Assembly: GCA_964019135.1 (NCBI GenBank)
Contig: OZ025249.1
Span: 17,757,088 to 17,821,087 of the forward strand
Source: Arenicola marina
Lineage: Eukaryota > Annelida > Polychaeta > Arenicolidae
DNA length: 64,000 bases
Direction of reading: 5' to 3'
Positions 1-11,297 of the stretch are shown here, in pieces (the first letter of the stretch is position 1; every line of letters begins with the position of its first letter). Made by a program: the position numbers and the translations under genes. The notes below the pieces were generated by a model. That model did not search any database. It was not told the origin of the DNA and worked only from the letters and a program-made list of their open reading frames with translations.

Positions 1-97
1 TACTATCTATATTGTTAAGGACAAGTTATATTCTTTAGTATATGGACATTTATTTTAAGTGAAATACCTGTTTTGATTCTTTACATCTTTTTTTCAG

Positions 98-3000
98 CGG
101 TTTAAATTTTGTGGTGATTTGGACTGTCCAGACTGGGTTCTTGCAGAGATCACAACACTATCAAAATTGGTAAAGTATTATATCTTTTGTAATCTTTAAT
201 TGATTTTCATTTAAACCTAAAAAGCTATTTAGAAACTCTGATAGCTAAAGCAATATAAATACACAACTGACTTTATGGTATTGCACAACATGTCTAAAGT
301 TTTTATTAACTGTTATTATGTAAATGTGTATTATTATCACTCTTTCTCTTTATATTGCAGACATCAGTGAAAATGAAACTACTGTGTGTGCAAGTTATTA
401 ATAATATTCTGGGAAAGGATATTGATGTATGTATACAATTTTACAGTTGATAATCTTCTCTGTTTTTAGGTACAAATACCTTACTGACCATAGAGTGAAT
501 TATAGCAGAATAAAAAGAGCAAAAGCCTTCATAAGTTCACAACTAGATCAAGTCAAAATTGTTTCATTGACTTGAGTAACTGCAAAAATATTCTGTACAG
601 CCCACTTTTACAATAAGTGAGATGCACTGTTATTATGTACATGTACTGTTATGTCATTTAAATTCTAACATTTTTTTATTCAGTATGAAAAGGTTCACAA
701 GCTTACATCAGATGCAAAGTTTGGTAAGTTGGTTATCACCTTGTTATAAATTACTGTATTACTGTGTTATCTATGCAGGGGTAACCGTAATTTAACAATA
801 ACATCTATCTTGTTATGATGATATTTCTTGCCTCCCTTTGAAGTAATTGACCATTAGTGGTTGTTGATAACTGTTACTTAAGCCTGAATTGTATGGTTGT
901 CGTAGTTCATACACATTGGCTTTTCTGTTTTGAATTCATCCAGAGGTTGGTGACATAAAAGGAAGCATAGCTGCCCAATCCTTCATCATAAGCAGCGCTG
1001 CCAAGTATGGTGTGACTGGAGAGGTGTTGTCCAATGAGCTACAGCAGCTGGGTCTCCCAAAGGGTGAGCATCCCAAGGCGCTCCGGCAATATAGCAATGA
1101 TATGACTCTTGCGCAACCCCGGAGGCCTTGGCGTGATGGATATCTATCAAAATGCCTTAGCGTGCTTAGATATCTATCAAAATGCCTTAGCGTGCTTAGA
1201 TATCTATCAAAATGCCTTGGAGTGTCTGGATATCTATCAAAATGCTTTGGCGTGATGGATATCTATCAAAATGCCTTGGCGTGATGGATATCTATCAAAA
1301 TGCCTTGGCGTGCTTAGATATCTATCAAAATGCCTCGGAGTGTCTGGATATCTATCAAAATGCTTTGGTGTGATGGATATCTATCAAAATGCCTTGGCGT
1401 GATGGATATCTATCAAAATGCCTTGGCGTGCTTAGATATCTATCAAAATGCCTCGGAGTGTCTGGATATCTATCAAAATGCTTTGGCGTGATGGATATCT
1501 ATCAAAATGCCTTGGCGTGATGGATATCTATCAAAATGCCTTGGCGTGATGGATATCTATCAAAATGCTTTGGCGTGATGGATATCTATCAAAATGCCTT
1601 GGCGTGATGGATATCTATCAAAATGCCTTGGCGTGCTTAGATATCTATCAAAATGCCTCGGAGTGTCTGGATATCTATCAAAATGCTTTGGCGTGATGGA
1701 TATCTATCAAAATGCCTTGGCGTGATGGATATCTATCAAAATGCCTTGGCGTGCTTAGATATCTATCAAAATGCCTTGGCGTGATGGATATCTATCAAAA
1801 TGCCTTGGCGTGCTTAGATATCTATCAAAATGCCTTGGCGTGATGGATATCTATCAAAATGCCTTGGCGTGATGGATATCTATCAAAATTCCTTGGCGTG
1901 CTTAGATATCTATGAAAATGCCTTGGCGTGCTTAGATATCTATCAAAATGCCTTGGCGTGATGGATATCTTATCAAAATGCCTTGGCGTGATGGATATCT
2001 ATCAAAATGCCTTGGCGTGCTTAGATATCTATCAAAATGCCTTGGCGTGCTTAGATATCTATCAAAATGCCTTGGCGTGATGGATATCTATCAAAATGCC
2101 TTGGCGTGATGGATATCTATCAAAATGCCTTGGCGTGCTTAGATATCTATGAAAATGCCTTGGCGTGCTTAGATATCTATCAAAATGCCGTGGCGTGATG
2201 GATATCTTATCAAAATGCCTTGGCGTGATGGATATCTATCAACATGCCTTGGCGTGCTTAGATATCTATCAAAATGCCTTGGCGTGCTTAGATATCTATC
2301 AAAATGCCTTGGCGTGATGGATATCTATCAAAATGCCTTGGCGTGATGGATATCTATCAAAATGCCTTGGCGTGCTTAGATATCTATCAAAATGCCTTGG
2401 CGTGCTTAGATATCTATCAAAATGCCTTGGCGTGATGGATATCTATCAAAATGCCTTGGCGTGCTTAGATATCTATCAAAATGCCTCGGAGTGTCTGGAT
2501 ATCTATCAAAATGCTTTGGCGTGATGGATATCTATCAAAATGCCTTGGCGTGATGGATATCTATCAAAATGCCTTGGCGTGCTTAGATATCTATCAAAAT
2601 GCCTTGGCGTGATGGATATCTATCAAAATGCCTTGGCGTGCTTAGATATCTATCAAAATGCCTCGGAGTGTCTGGATATCTATCAAAATGCTTTGGCGTG
2701 ATGGATATCTATCAAAATGCCTTGGCGTGATGGATATCTATCAAAATGCCTCGGAGTGTCTGGATATCTATCAAAATGCTTTGGCGTGATGGATATCTAT
2801 CAAAATGCCTTGGCGTGATGGATATCTATCAAAATGCCTTGGCGTGATGGATATCTATCAAAATGCCTTGGCGTGCTTAGATATCTATCAAAATGCCTTG
2901 GCGTGATGGATATCTATCAAAATGCCTTGGCGTGCTTAGATATCTATCAAAATGCCTTGGCGTGATGGATATCTATCAAAATGCCTTGGCGTGCTTAGAT

Positions 3001-5381
3001 ATCTATCAAAATGCCTCGGAGTGTCTGGATATCTATCAAAATGCTTTGGCGTGATGGATATCTATCAAAATGCCTTGGCGTGATGGATATCTATCAAAAT
3101 GCCTTGGCGTGCTTAGATATCTATCAAAATGCCTTGGCGTGATGGATATCTATCAAAATGCCTTGGCGTGCTTAGATATCTATCAAAATGCCTCGGAGTG
3201 TCTGGATATCTATCAAAATGCTTTGGCGTGATGGATATCTATCAAAATGCCTTGGCGTGATGGATATCTATCAAAATGCCTTGGCGTGCTTAGATATCTA
3301 TCAAAATGCCTTGGCGTGATGGATATCTATCAAAATGCTTTGGCGTGATGGATATCTATCAAAATGTCTTGGCGTGCTTAGATATCTATCAAAATGCCTT
3401 GGCGTGATGGATATCTATCAAAATGCTTTGGCGTGATGGATATCTAAAAAAATGCCGTGGCGTGCTTGGAGATAAGTCAATATGCCTTGGGCGTGCTTGG
3501 ATATCTATCAAAATGCCTTGGCGTGCTTGGATGTCTATCAAAATGCCTTGGAGTGTTTGGATATCTATCAAGATGCCTTAGAGTGTTTGGATATCTATCA
3601 AAATGCCTTGGAGTGTTTGGATATTTATCAAAATGCCTTGGGCGTGCTTGGATATCTATCAAAATGCCTTGGCGTGCTTGGATGTCTATCAAAATGCCTT
3701 GGAGTGTTTGGATATTTTTCAAAATGCTTTGGCGTGCGTGGATATCTATCAAAATGCCTTGGAGCGTTTGGATATCTATCAAAATGCTTTGGCGTGATGG
3801 ATATCTATCAAAATGCCTTGACGTGCTTGGATATATGTCAAAATGCTTTGGCGTGCTTGGATATCTATCAAAATGCCTTGGCGTGCTTGTATATATATAT
3901 ATCAAAATGCGACCGCATAGACTAAGATAACCGGTCTGGGATATGGTTCCTTGTGAACAGATGGGAGTTTTGCTGTGGGCGAGGGTAGTATCTGATACCG
4001 CGCAATATTAGGAAGTTATTTAGCCCCATTGGTTATTATCCTATGACACTACTTTCATTTTGGTGTTGTTTACTTCCAGAACATTCCATATCATTGTGTA
4101 AATCGTACGCCGACAACCTCGACAAGCTTCAGGCAGAGTTCAGGAGTCAGAGTCTGAGATGTAGGTAGCCACGCACTTGTCTGACATTGATTTATCAGTT
4201 AGTTATTGGTTTCATAGAGATTCCGGGGGGAAACGGTAGTCGGGAACGGCACTGCGTTAAATGGTTCTATATCATTGGAACAATGTGGAAAGTAGTTATT
4301 GGAATGTAAGTGATGGTCTCAAGCAAAACACCGTCGGTCACTTTGGTTCACTTCAAGCTAATCTGGTGCGAAACATGAATTTAATATAAAAAGCCAAACC
4401 GTGTTATTGTGACACTACCAATTCAACCGTCAATGGGTGCGTTATGACAATCTTGAGCGGTACTTTAACATTTTGTCTTTTTTCCTCGTCGTCAGTGTCA
4501 CAGCTGGAGTCTGTCGACTGGAGGGTTGACTACATCCTCAGCTCCAGCAAACTGCAGGTGCGCCGAACAATGTGATAGCCGTTTAATGGCCTGACTGGAA
4601 AATGCCTTGTTTTCATACAAATGCTATCGCCGAGTTGGGAGTCCCGTAACAAAACATTGTTCGCCAGGAGTGCGTTATGACTGGGTTCCTTATTACTATC
4701 CTTGAGCGTTCATTGACGGAAAGCTAAGCTTACATGTATATCATGCATACTTCAACAAATGGCTACGCGCCCACTGAGGAAATATTTTGTAATAATAGCG
4801 ATGTCTCTTAGATAGATGCGAAGGTGTGTAAACAGAATCAGACCATGCTTCACAACACAATTGAGTACCACGAATCATTCTTCTGTTACACAGGAAGTGA
4901 AGGAACCGTCAGCACAAATACAGCTTCACGTGAAGAAGCCAGAGAGTGAGAGAGCAGAGTCTTCCGTTTTCACAGTGTCGCCAGAAAAACTGGGAGTCCT
5001 TCTGCATGGTGAGTGTCTTATGGCAATCTAATATTATACCAGATTATATCACGCTTCTGACTGAATCATCACCTTTTTCTAATATTGCTGCGGTTTTGTT
5101 TATGTGACTTTTGTTTGTGTGAAATTTGAGCTGATATTGTGGTATTAATTGTGCTATTGCTGGGATAGACTGTATATATCCTAGTAATAAACCACAAAGA
5201 TTTCAGCTGGACACAGGCACCAACCAAAAGCTGCATGTCACTAACTGTTATTTGTTTGGTCAGCCATAGTAAGGCTTTGAGCCTGTTGATTTGTTGGCTA
5301 CTGTCCTGTAGATATCTGCTGCTGATTGTGTTTACAGAACTGAAACAAGCCCAGAGCGCGATGAGCAGTCTGGGGTCCTAG
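98..5381 (+). CDS. COMMD4: COMM domain-containing protein 4, partial at the 5' end (8 exons seen)
   Basis: COMMD4 is a subunit of the Commander complex (COMMD/CCDC22/CCDC93 with retriever), which recycles membrane cargo from endosomes. Eight GT-AG exons are visible: 98-169, 361-426, 684-723, 944-1063, 4080-4160, 4496-4557, 4894-5008 and 5338-5381 (TAG stop). They sum to 199 codons plus stop. From memory human COMMD4 is 199 residues, so only a short first exon with the start Met lies upstream of the window. The protein opens [18 protein letters not shown], nearly identical to the vertebrate N-terminus after the Met. The middle carries [12 protein letters not shown]. The C-terminal COMM domain has the diagnostic [10 protein letters not shown] and ends [14 protein letters not shown]. 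Introns are 191, 257, 220, 3016, 335, 336 and 329 bp. The outlier holds a minisatellite, and without it that intron would be about 241 bp. No break is seen in the coding exons. Family assignment is very sure; the start is not in view. Confidence 0.96.
1131..3905 (+). repeat. 29/30-bp minisatellite inside a COMMD4 intron, about 94 copies
   Basis: Tandem units of 29 or 30 bp share the core GATATCTATCAAAATGCCTT. The length difference lies in the linker: GTGATGGATATC in 29-bp units, GTGCTTAGATATC in 30-bp units. A third variant reads TCGGAGTGTCTGG. Variants recur in blocks about 177 bp apart (six units), which indicates higher-order duplication. The last 450 bp (from about 3450) are more diverged, as expected of an older array edge. 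The array fills almost the whole 3016-bp intron. Short open frames inside it are repeat artefacts. Confidence 0.97.
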
Positions 5382-5658
5382 CATCGCCCTGACTGACTCC
5401 ACACAGCCCGAACCCTGACTGCACGCATCACTCACCTAGACCCAACCAACATCACTGGATCCACGAACCATTGTCATAAAACTACCAGTGTTGATATATT
5501 GCCTTGTACCGTGGAGCGGAGTAATACCGATGGCCGGATTACTCACTCTTCCGGAGTAACTATTATGTACTATAAAAAGTAATCCTGCTGTGGAAAGGAT
5601 GGCGTAATATGTGCTGGATAATGATATAATGTCTCATGTTTTGTAAACTACTTTCCGC

Positions 5659-5664
5659 AATAAA
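5659..5664 (+). promoter_or_regulatory. Poly(A) signal AATAAA, probably of COMMD4
   Basis: A canonical AATAAA lies 278 bp after the COMMD4 stop codon in AT-rich DNA. The 21-bp minisatellite begins about 120 bp further on, so the transcript end and the array are almost adjacent. Confidence 0.7.
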
Positions 5665-5784
5665 ACAATTTGTATATATGTACCTTATTTACGTTATATT
5701 GTAACTTTGCCGTCCATAATCATCTGCGGTATGATTACAGCAGTTTGACAAGGATATCCTTCATTAATTGTGTGTGCGCTGCCC

Positions 5785-8700
5785 TGCCATATCTGCCCCA
5801 CCCTATCCGATATCTGCTGCACCCTCTCCGATATCTGCTGCACCTTCTCCGATATCTGCCCCACCCTCTCCGATATCTGCTGCACCCTCTCCGATATCTG
5901 CTGCACCCTCTCCGATATCTGTTGCTCCCTCTCCGATATCTGCTGCACCCTCTCCGATATCTGCTGCTCACCCTCCGATATCTGCTGCTTCCTCTCCGAT
6001 ATCTACCTCACCCTCCGATATCTGCTGCTCCCTCTCCGATATCTGCTGCTCCCTCTCCGATATCTGCCTCACCCTCCGATATCTGCTGCTCCCTCCCCGA
6101 AATCTGGCCCACCCTCTTCGATATCTGCCCCACTCTATCCGATATCTGCCCCACCCTATCCGATATCTCCCCCACCTTTTCCGATATCTCCCCCACCCTA
6201 TCAGATATCTGCCCACCCTATCCGATATCTCCCCCACCCTATCCGATATCTGCCCCACCCTTTCCGATATCTCCCCCACCCTATCCGATATTTGCCCCAC
6301 TCTATCCGATATCTCCCCACCCTATCCGATATCTCCCCCACCCTATCCGATATCTGCCCCACCCTATCCGATATCTCCCCCACCCTATCTGATATCTCCC
6401 CCACCCTTTCCGATATCTCCCCCACCCTATCCGATATTTGCCCCACTCTATCCGATATCTCCCCCACCCTATCCGATATTTGCCCCACCCTATCCGATAT
6501 CTCCCCCACCCTTTCCGATATCTCCCCCACCCTATCCGATATCTCCCCCACCCTATCCGATATCTCCCCCACCCTATCCGATATCTCCCCCACCCTCTCC
6601 GATATCTGCCCCACCCTATCCGATATCTCCCCCACCCTCTCCGATATCTCCCCCACCCTCTCCGATATCTGCACCACCCTCTCCGATATCTGCACCACCC
6701 TCTCCGATATCTCCCCCACCCTTTCCGATATCTCCCCCACCCTATCCGATATTTGCCCCACTCTATCCGATATCTCCCCCACCCTATCCGATATCTCCCC
6801 CACCCTATCCGATATCTCCCCCACCCTCTCCGATATCTGCCCCACCCTATCCGATATCTCCCCCACCCTATCCGATATCTCCCCCACCCTATCCGATATC
6901 TTCCCCACCCAATCCGATATCTCCCCCACCCTATCCGATATCTCCCCCACCCTATCCGATATCTCCCCCACCCTATCCGATATCTCCCCCACTCTCTCCG
7001 ATATCTGCCCCACCCTATCCGATATCTCCCCCACCCTCTCCGATATCTGCCCCACCCTATCCGATATCTCCCCCACCCTCTCCGATATCTCCCCCACCCT
7101 ATCCGATATCTCCCCCACCCTATCCGATATCTCCCCCACCCTATCCGATATCTGCCCCACCCTATCCGATATCTGCCCCACCCTATCCGGTATCTTCCCC
7201 ACCCTATCCGATATCTCCCCCACCCTATCCGATATCTGCACCACCCTCTCCGATATCTGCACCACCCTCTCCGATATCTCCCCCACCCTCTCCGATATCT
7301 CCCCCACCCTCTCCGATATCTGCACCACCCTCTCCGATATCTGCACCACCCTCTCCGATATCTCCCCCACCCTTTCCGATATCTCCCCCACCCTATCCGA
7401 TATCTCCCCCACCCTATCCGATATCTCCCCCACCCTATCCGATATCTCCCCCACCCTATCCGATATCTGCACCACCCTCTCCGATATCTCCCCCACCCTC
7501 TCCGATATCTGCACCACCCTCTCCGATATCTGCACCACCCTCTCCGATATCTCCCCCACCCTTTCCGATATCTCCCCCACCCTATCCGATATCTGCCCCA
7601 CTCTATCCGATATCTCCCCCACCCTATCCGATATCTCCCCCACCCTATCCGATATCTCCCCCACCCTATCCGATATCTGACCCACCCTCTCCGATATCTT
7701 CCCCACCCTATCCGATATCTCCCCCACCCTTTCCGATATCTCCCCCACCCTATCCGATATCTGCCCCACCCTATCCGATATCTTCCCCACCCTATCCGAT
7801 ATCTCCCCCACCCTATCCGATATCTCCCCCACCCTATCCGATATCTCCCCCACCCTCTCCGATATCTGCCCCACCCTATCCGATATCTCCCCCACCCTCT
7901 CCGATATCTCCCCCACCCTCTCCGATATCTGCACCACCCTCTCCGATATCTGCACCACCCTCTCCGATATCTCCCCCACCCTATCCGATATTTGCCCCAC
8001 TCTATCCGATATCTCCCCCACCCTCTCCGATATCTGCCCCACCCTATCCGATATCTCCCCCACCCTCTCCGATATCTGCCCCACCCTATCCGATATCTCC
8101 CCCACCCTCTCCGATATCTCCCCCACCCTCTCCGATATCTGCACCACCCTCTCCGATATCTCCCCCACCCTATCCGATATTTGCCCCACTCTATCCGATA
8201 TCTCCCCCACCCTATCCGATATCTCCCCAACCCTATCCGATATCTGCCCCACCCTATCCGATATCTCCCCCACCCTATCCGATATCTGCCCCACCCTATC
8301 CGATATCTCCCCCACCCTATCCGATATCTCCCCCACCCTCTCCGATATCTGCACCACCCTATCCGATATCTCCCACACCCTCTCCGATATCTCCCCCACC
8401 CTCTCCGATATCTGCACCACCCTCTCCGATATCTCCCCCACCCTATCCGATATCTGCACCACCCTCTCCGATATCTCCCCCACCCTATCCGATATCTGCC
8501 CCACCCTATCCGATATCTTCCCCACCCTATCCGATATCTCCCCCACCCTATCCGATATCTCCCCCACCCTATCCGATATCTGCCCCACCCTATCCGATAT
8601 CTGCCCCACCCTCTCCGATATCTGCACCACCCTATCCGATATCTGCCCCACCCTATCCGATATCTGCCCCACCCTCTCCGATATCTGCACCACCCTCTCC

Positions 8701-8858
8701 GATATCTGCTGCACCCTCTCCGATATCTCCCCCACCCTATCCGATATCTCCCCCACCCTATCCGATATCTCCCCCACCCTCTCCGATATCTGCCCCACCC
8801 TCTCCGATATCTCCCCCACCCTCTCCGATATCTCCCCCACCCTCTCCGATATCTGCCC
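5785..8858 (+). repeat. 21-bp minisatellite downstream of COMMD4, about 146 copies
   Basis: The units follow the pattern CCGATATCTCCCCCACCCTA plus T, with variants CTCTCC/CTATCC and TCTGC/TCTCC. Because 21 is a multiple of three and the unit lacks stops in most frames, long heptad-repeat frames (PYPISPP, RYLPHPI, DISPTLS and minus-strand equivalents) run through it at once. That argues against protein coding. The + strand is pyrimidine-rich, with G almost only in CCGATATC. The 5' part (5785-6110) is more diverged, with TGCTGCACCCTC-type units. Confidence 0.97.
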
Positions 8859-10401
8859 TTCAAGTTTTACCCAATATGCCCTCCAGAGTAAGTCTCGCTC
8901 ACCCCATTTCAAGACTTGTCTCCAAAGGTCGCTTCACATGTGCAGGTCAACATTATGAAATAAATTTGGTTTACCAGTCGAATGTTGGTATTAGAGAATG
9001 GAAACAAATGTGGGCGTCTCAGACTTGCCCCACTAGCAGCTACCCGCCATGGTCTAGACAAAGGACTGGACACTGGTCCACTTGAGATCGTCCGAGATCA
9101 TTCCAACGGACAGTCTTACTGACTCAATATGTTTTGTGACATCGCCTGCTTCCCTTCCGCCTCCCGCCTTAGAAAAAAAAAGACTCATCATTGGGACAAA
9201 AGCAGCAATTACCCATAAATTTACAATTTTTAAATGGTTGGTTTGCCCTTTAGGTGAGGAGGAGGATCCAAGGGGGTGGGGGTTTGACCACCTACCCCCT
9301 CAATGTTATGGAATGACTAGCTATAGGGAGTGCCCCTTTTTTGAGCCCCAATTGCCGGTTCTCCATGCAAAATCAAGCGGTCTAAGGTGTGACCTCCCGC
9401 CACCCCCTCTCAGGGTTTTTAGTGAGCAAAGAGCCCCCCATTCAGTGAATTTTTCAATTGGTGGACATTTCACAATGAAACAGCATGATGGACATTGTAC
9501 AGCACACCCTATTGTTTCACGCCTCTTCTGCTTTACCCAATACTAGTGTTCGCTTGTTTTCGATTACTGTACTCTTGGGAAAATGGTAAACGAGCTGTAC
9601 GCGATTCGATTCTAGGGCGAAGGAGTTTTTCCAAAGGTGGCATAAAACACAGTCACACATGTAGGTTCTCACCCCACCCACTCCCATCTTTTCTGAGTAC
9701 ACATTGGGGCGAGACTCTCCCTCTCTTTTCCACACAAACACTAGCCAGTGCTGGCGCGTGAACGGCTCCTATCTCACCGGTCTCGACTGGTGAAGGTGGA
9801 GGAATCCTGCACCCGACTTTTGAGGGCATTTGAGGACATTAGCTTCGATACCGCACGGTTTGTTATAGATTGGAAGACGGTGGGGCAACCTAAGGCCAGC
9901 ACAGCTCCGTTGAGACTGGACGAGATTCGATACTTGATGATAACGAAGTCCTTTTTGACGTGGTCCATGTGGTCTGTGGATGAGGGAAATTAATCGTCTC
10001 CATGTAGTAAACATTGGCATGGTTAATTTAAAAGTCTGCTGACTCTGTGTAGAAGTTGTTAACTCTAATGTCCTATCGCTGGGTGGGTTTGATGGCCCTC
10101 GGGGTGACTCTGAACAGACCCGTTGACCGCATCTAACCCGATGGGACGATGGTAGAGGCCGGGGTTCCGCCCGGGGGTTCCGCTCGCTGAAGTAGGCTGC
10201 ATGGGGAAGAGGAGCACTTTAGTGGCTGGGACATCGGGGCGGCCCGCAGACTCTATGGCCTTCCCGTTTTGTGAACGCCCTATGATCTCATCATGACTAA
10301 CGGACCGCCGTAGTCCGCTGGTCAATCTCTGTGTCGGCGTCGGTAGTCACCCGGACACTCTTCAAAGTGCAAATGTCTGCTGCTCTCCGATAGCGCAGTA
10401 T
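8859..10401. other. Non-coding stretch, no gene recognised
   Basis: This is mixed-composition DNA between the 21-bp array and the inverted-repeat element. It holds several short open frames of 60-150 codons without recognisable domains, and an A10 run near 9172. I see no repeat, RNA gene or splice structure that I can support. Confidence 0.5.
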
Positions 10402-10410
10402 ACTGCAGAC

Positions 10411-10937
10411 TAGCCCTGTTGCATGCCCCTCCCTGGCTTATCCGCTCTGGGGAGCGGGCCGGAGGGCCATGAAGTAAATATTCAAATTTAGCCTTGATTA
10501 AAAAATGTGCACTCTTCGGGCGGCGACTACAGAAAAGTAGATAGATAAACGGTCCTTATCGATGTTTCAAGTTGTTCTTCATACCTTTATAGTTCCGTCG
10601 GCAAAGTGATTGAATACACACAAATGTGATCACTTTTCGTACTTGCAAAACTTTCCAACAACAATTTTTTACAACTTTTCCTCACGGCCCTGTTGCTGTT
10701 ACGTCACAGTTCTCGTCATCTCCCGGCAGAGGGCGTGACGCTTACGCCATAGTCCTAGGGAAACGTGTGATGGGAGGAACGAGCTCCGTCTGCCGGGAGA
10801 TCGATTAGGACTTTTCTGTAGTCGCCGCCCGAAGAGTGCACATTTTTTAATCAAGGCTAAATTTGAATATTTACTTCATGGCCCTCCGACCCGCTCCCCA
10901 GAGTGGATAAGCCAGGGAGGGGCATGCAACAGGGCTA
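10411..10937. mobile_element. Non-autonomous Mutator-like (MULE-type) element, 527 bp
   Basis: The ends form a near-perfect 128-bp terminal inverted repeat: 10411-10538 opens TAGCCCTGTTGC and 10810-10937 closes GCAACAGGGCTA. The element is flanked on both sides by ACTGCAGAC (10402-10410 and 10938-10946), a 9-bp target-site duplication. Long inverted repeats with a 9-bp duplication are typical of the Mutator superfamily. The 271-bp centre encodes no transposase, so the copy needs an enzyme supplied in trans. The few differences between the arms suggest a fairly young insertion. Confidence 0.85.
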
Positions 10938-10952
10938 ACTGCAGACCCGTTA

Positions 10953-11294
10953 TGCCCTGCTCACATAGACCCACCGACGCCTCGGCCGAACTAAAATGGG
11001 GGAAATTGGCCCCAAGTCGGCCCCAAATCGGCCGTGACCTCGGCCGACCTCGGCCGAGCATTGCTGCTCGGTGGCTCATTTCAGGTGCTCGGCCGAGGCC
11101 TTTCCAGTTTTAATGCAGACATTAAAACCAGGCCGAGCTCGGCCAATTTGCTTAGGTCGGCGGAGGTCGGCCGACCTCTAGGCCGAGCTCGGCCGATTTT
11201 TAAAACTGAAAGCTCGATGGGAAAGTTGAAGAACTCGGTGGCGTGGGCGAGCTCTGACGTCGGCCGCCCAGTCTTAGTCTATGTGAGCAGGGCA
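10953..11294. mobile_element. Non-autonomous PIF/Harbinger-like element, 342 bp
   Basis: A perfect 18-bp inverted repeat TGCCCTGCTCACATAGAC (10953-10970) has its reverse complement at 11277-11294. Both ends are flanked by TTA (10950-10952 and 11295-11297), the 3-bp duplication typical of PIF/Harbinger. The interior is crowded with CGGCCGA-type palindromes, including the 14-bp perfect palindrome GGCCGAGCTCGGCC twice. No transposase is encoded. It lies 3 bp from the right target duplication of the neighbouring Mutator-like element. Superfamily is inferred from the target duplication alone. Confidence 0.75.
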
Positions 11295-11297
11295 TTA

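Noticed and set aside
1131-3905. CRISPR-like array (regular repeats)
   Set aside because: There are no unique spacers; the units are contiguous and lie in an animal intron.
5768-9085. A 1105-codon frame with PYPISPP heptads, reminiscent of an RNA polymerase II CTD-like protein
   Set aside because: The 21-bp unit is open in several frames on both strands, and unit variants are scattered without regard to codon position. There is no non-repeat domain and no splice context, so it is a minisatellite.
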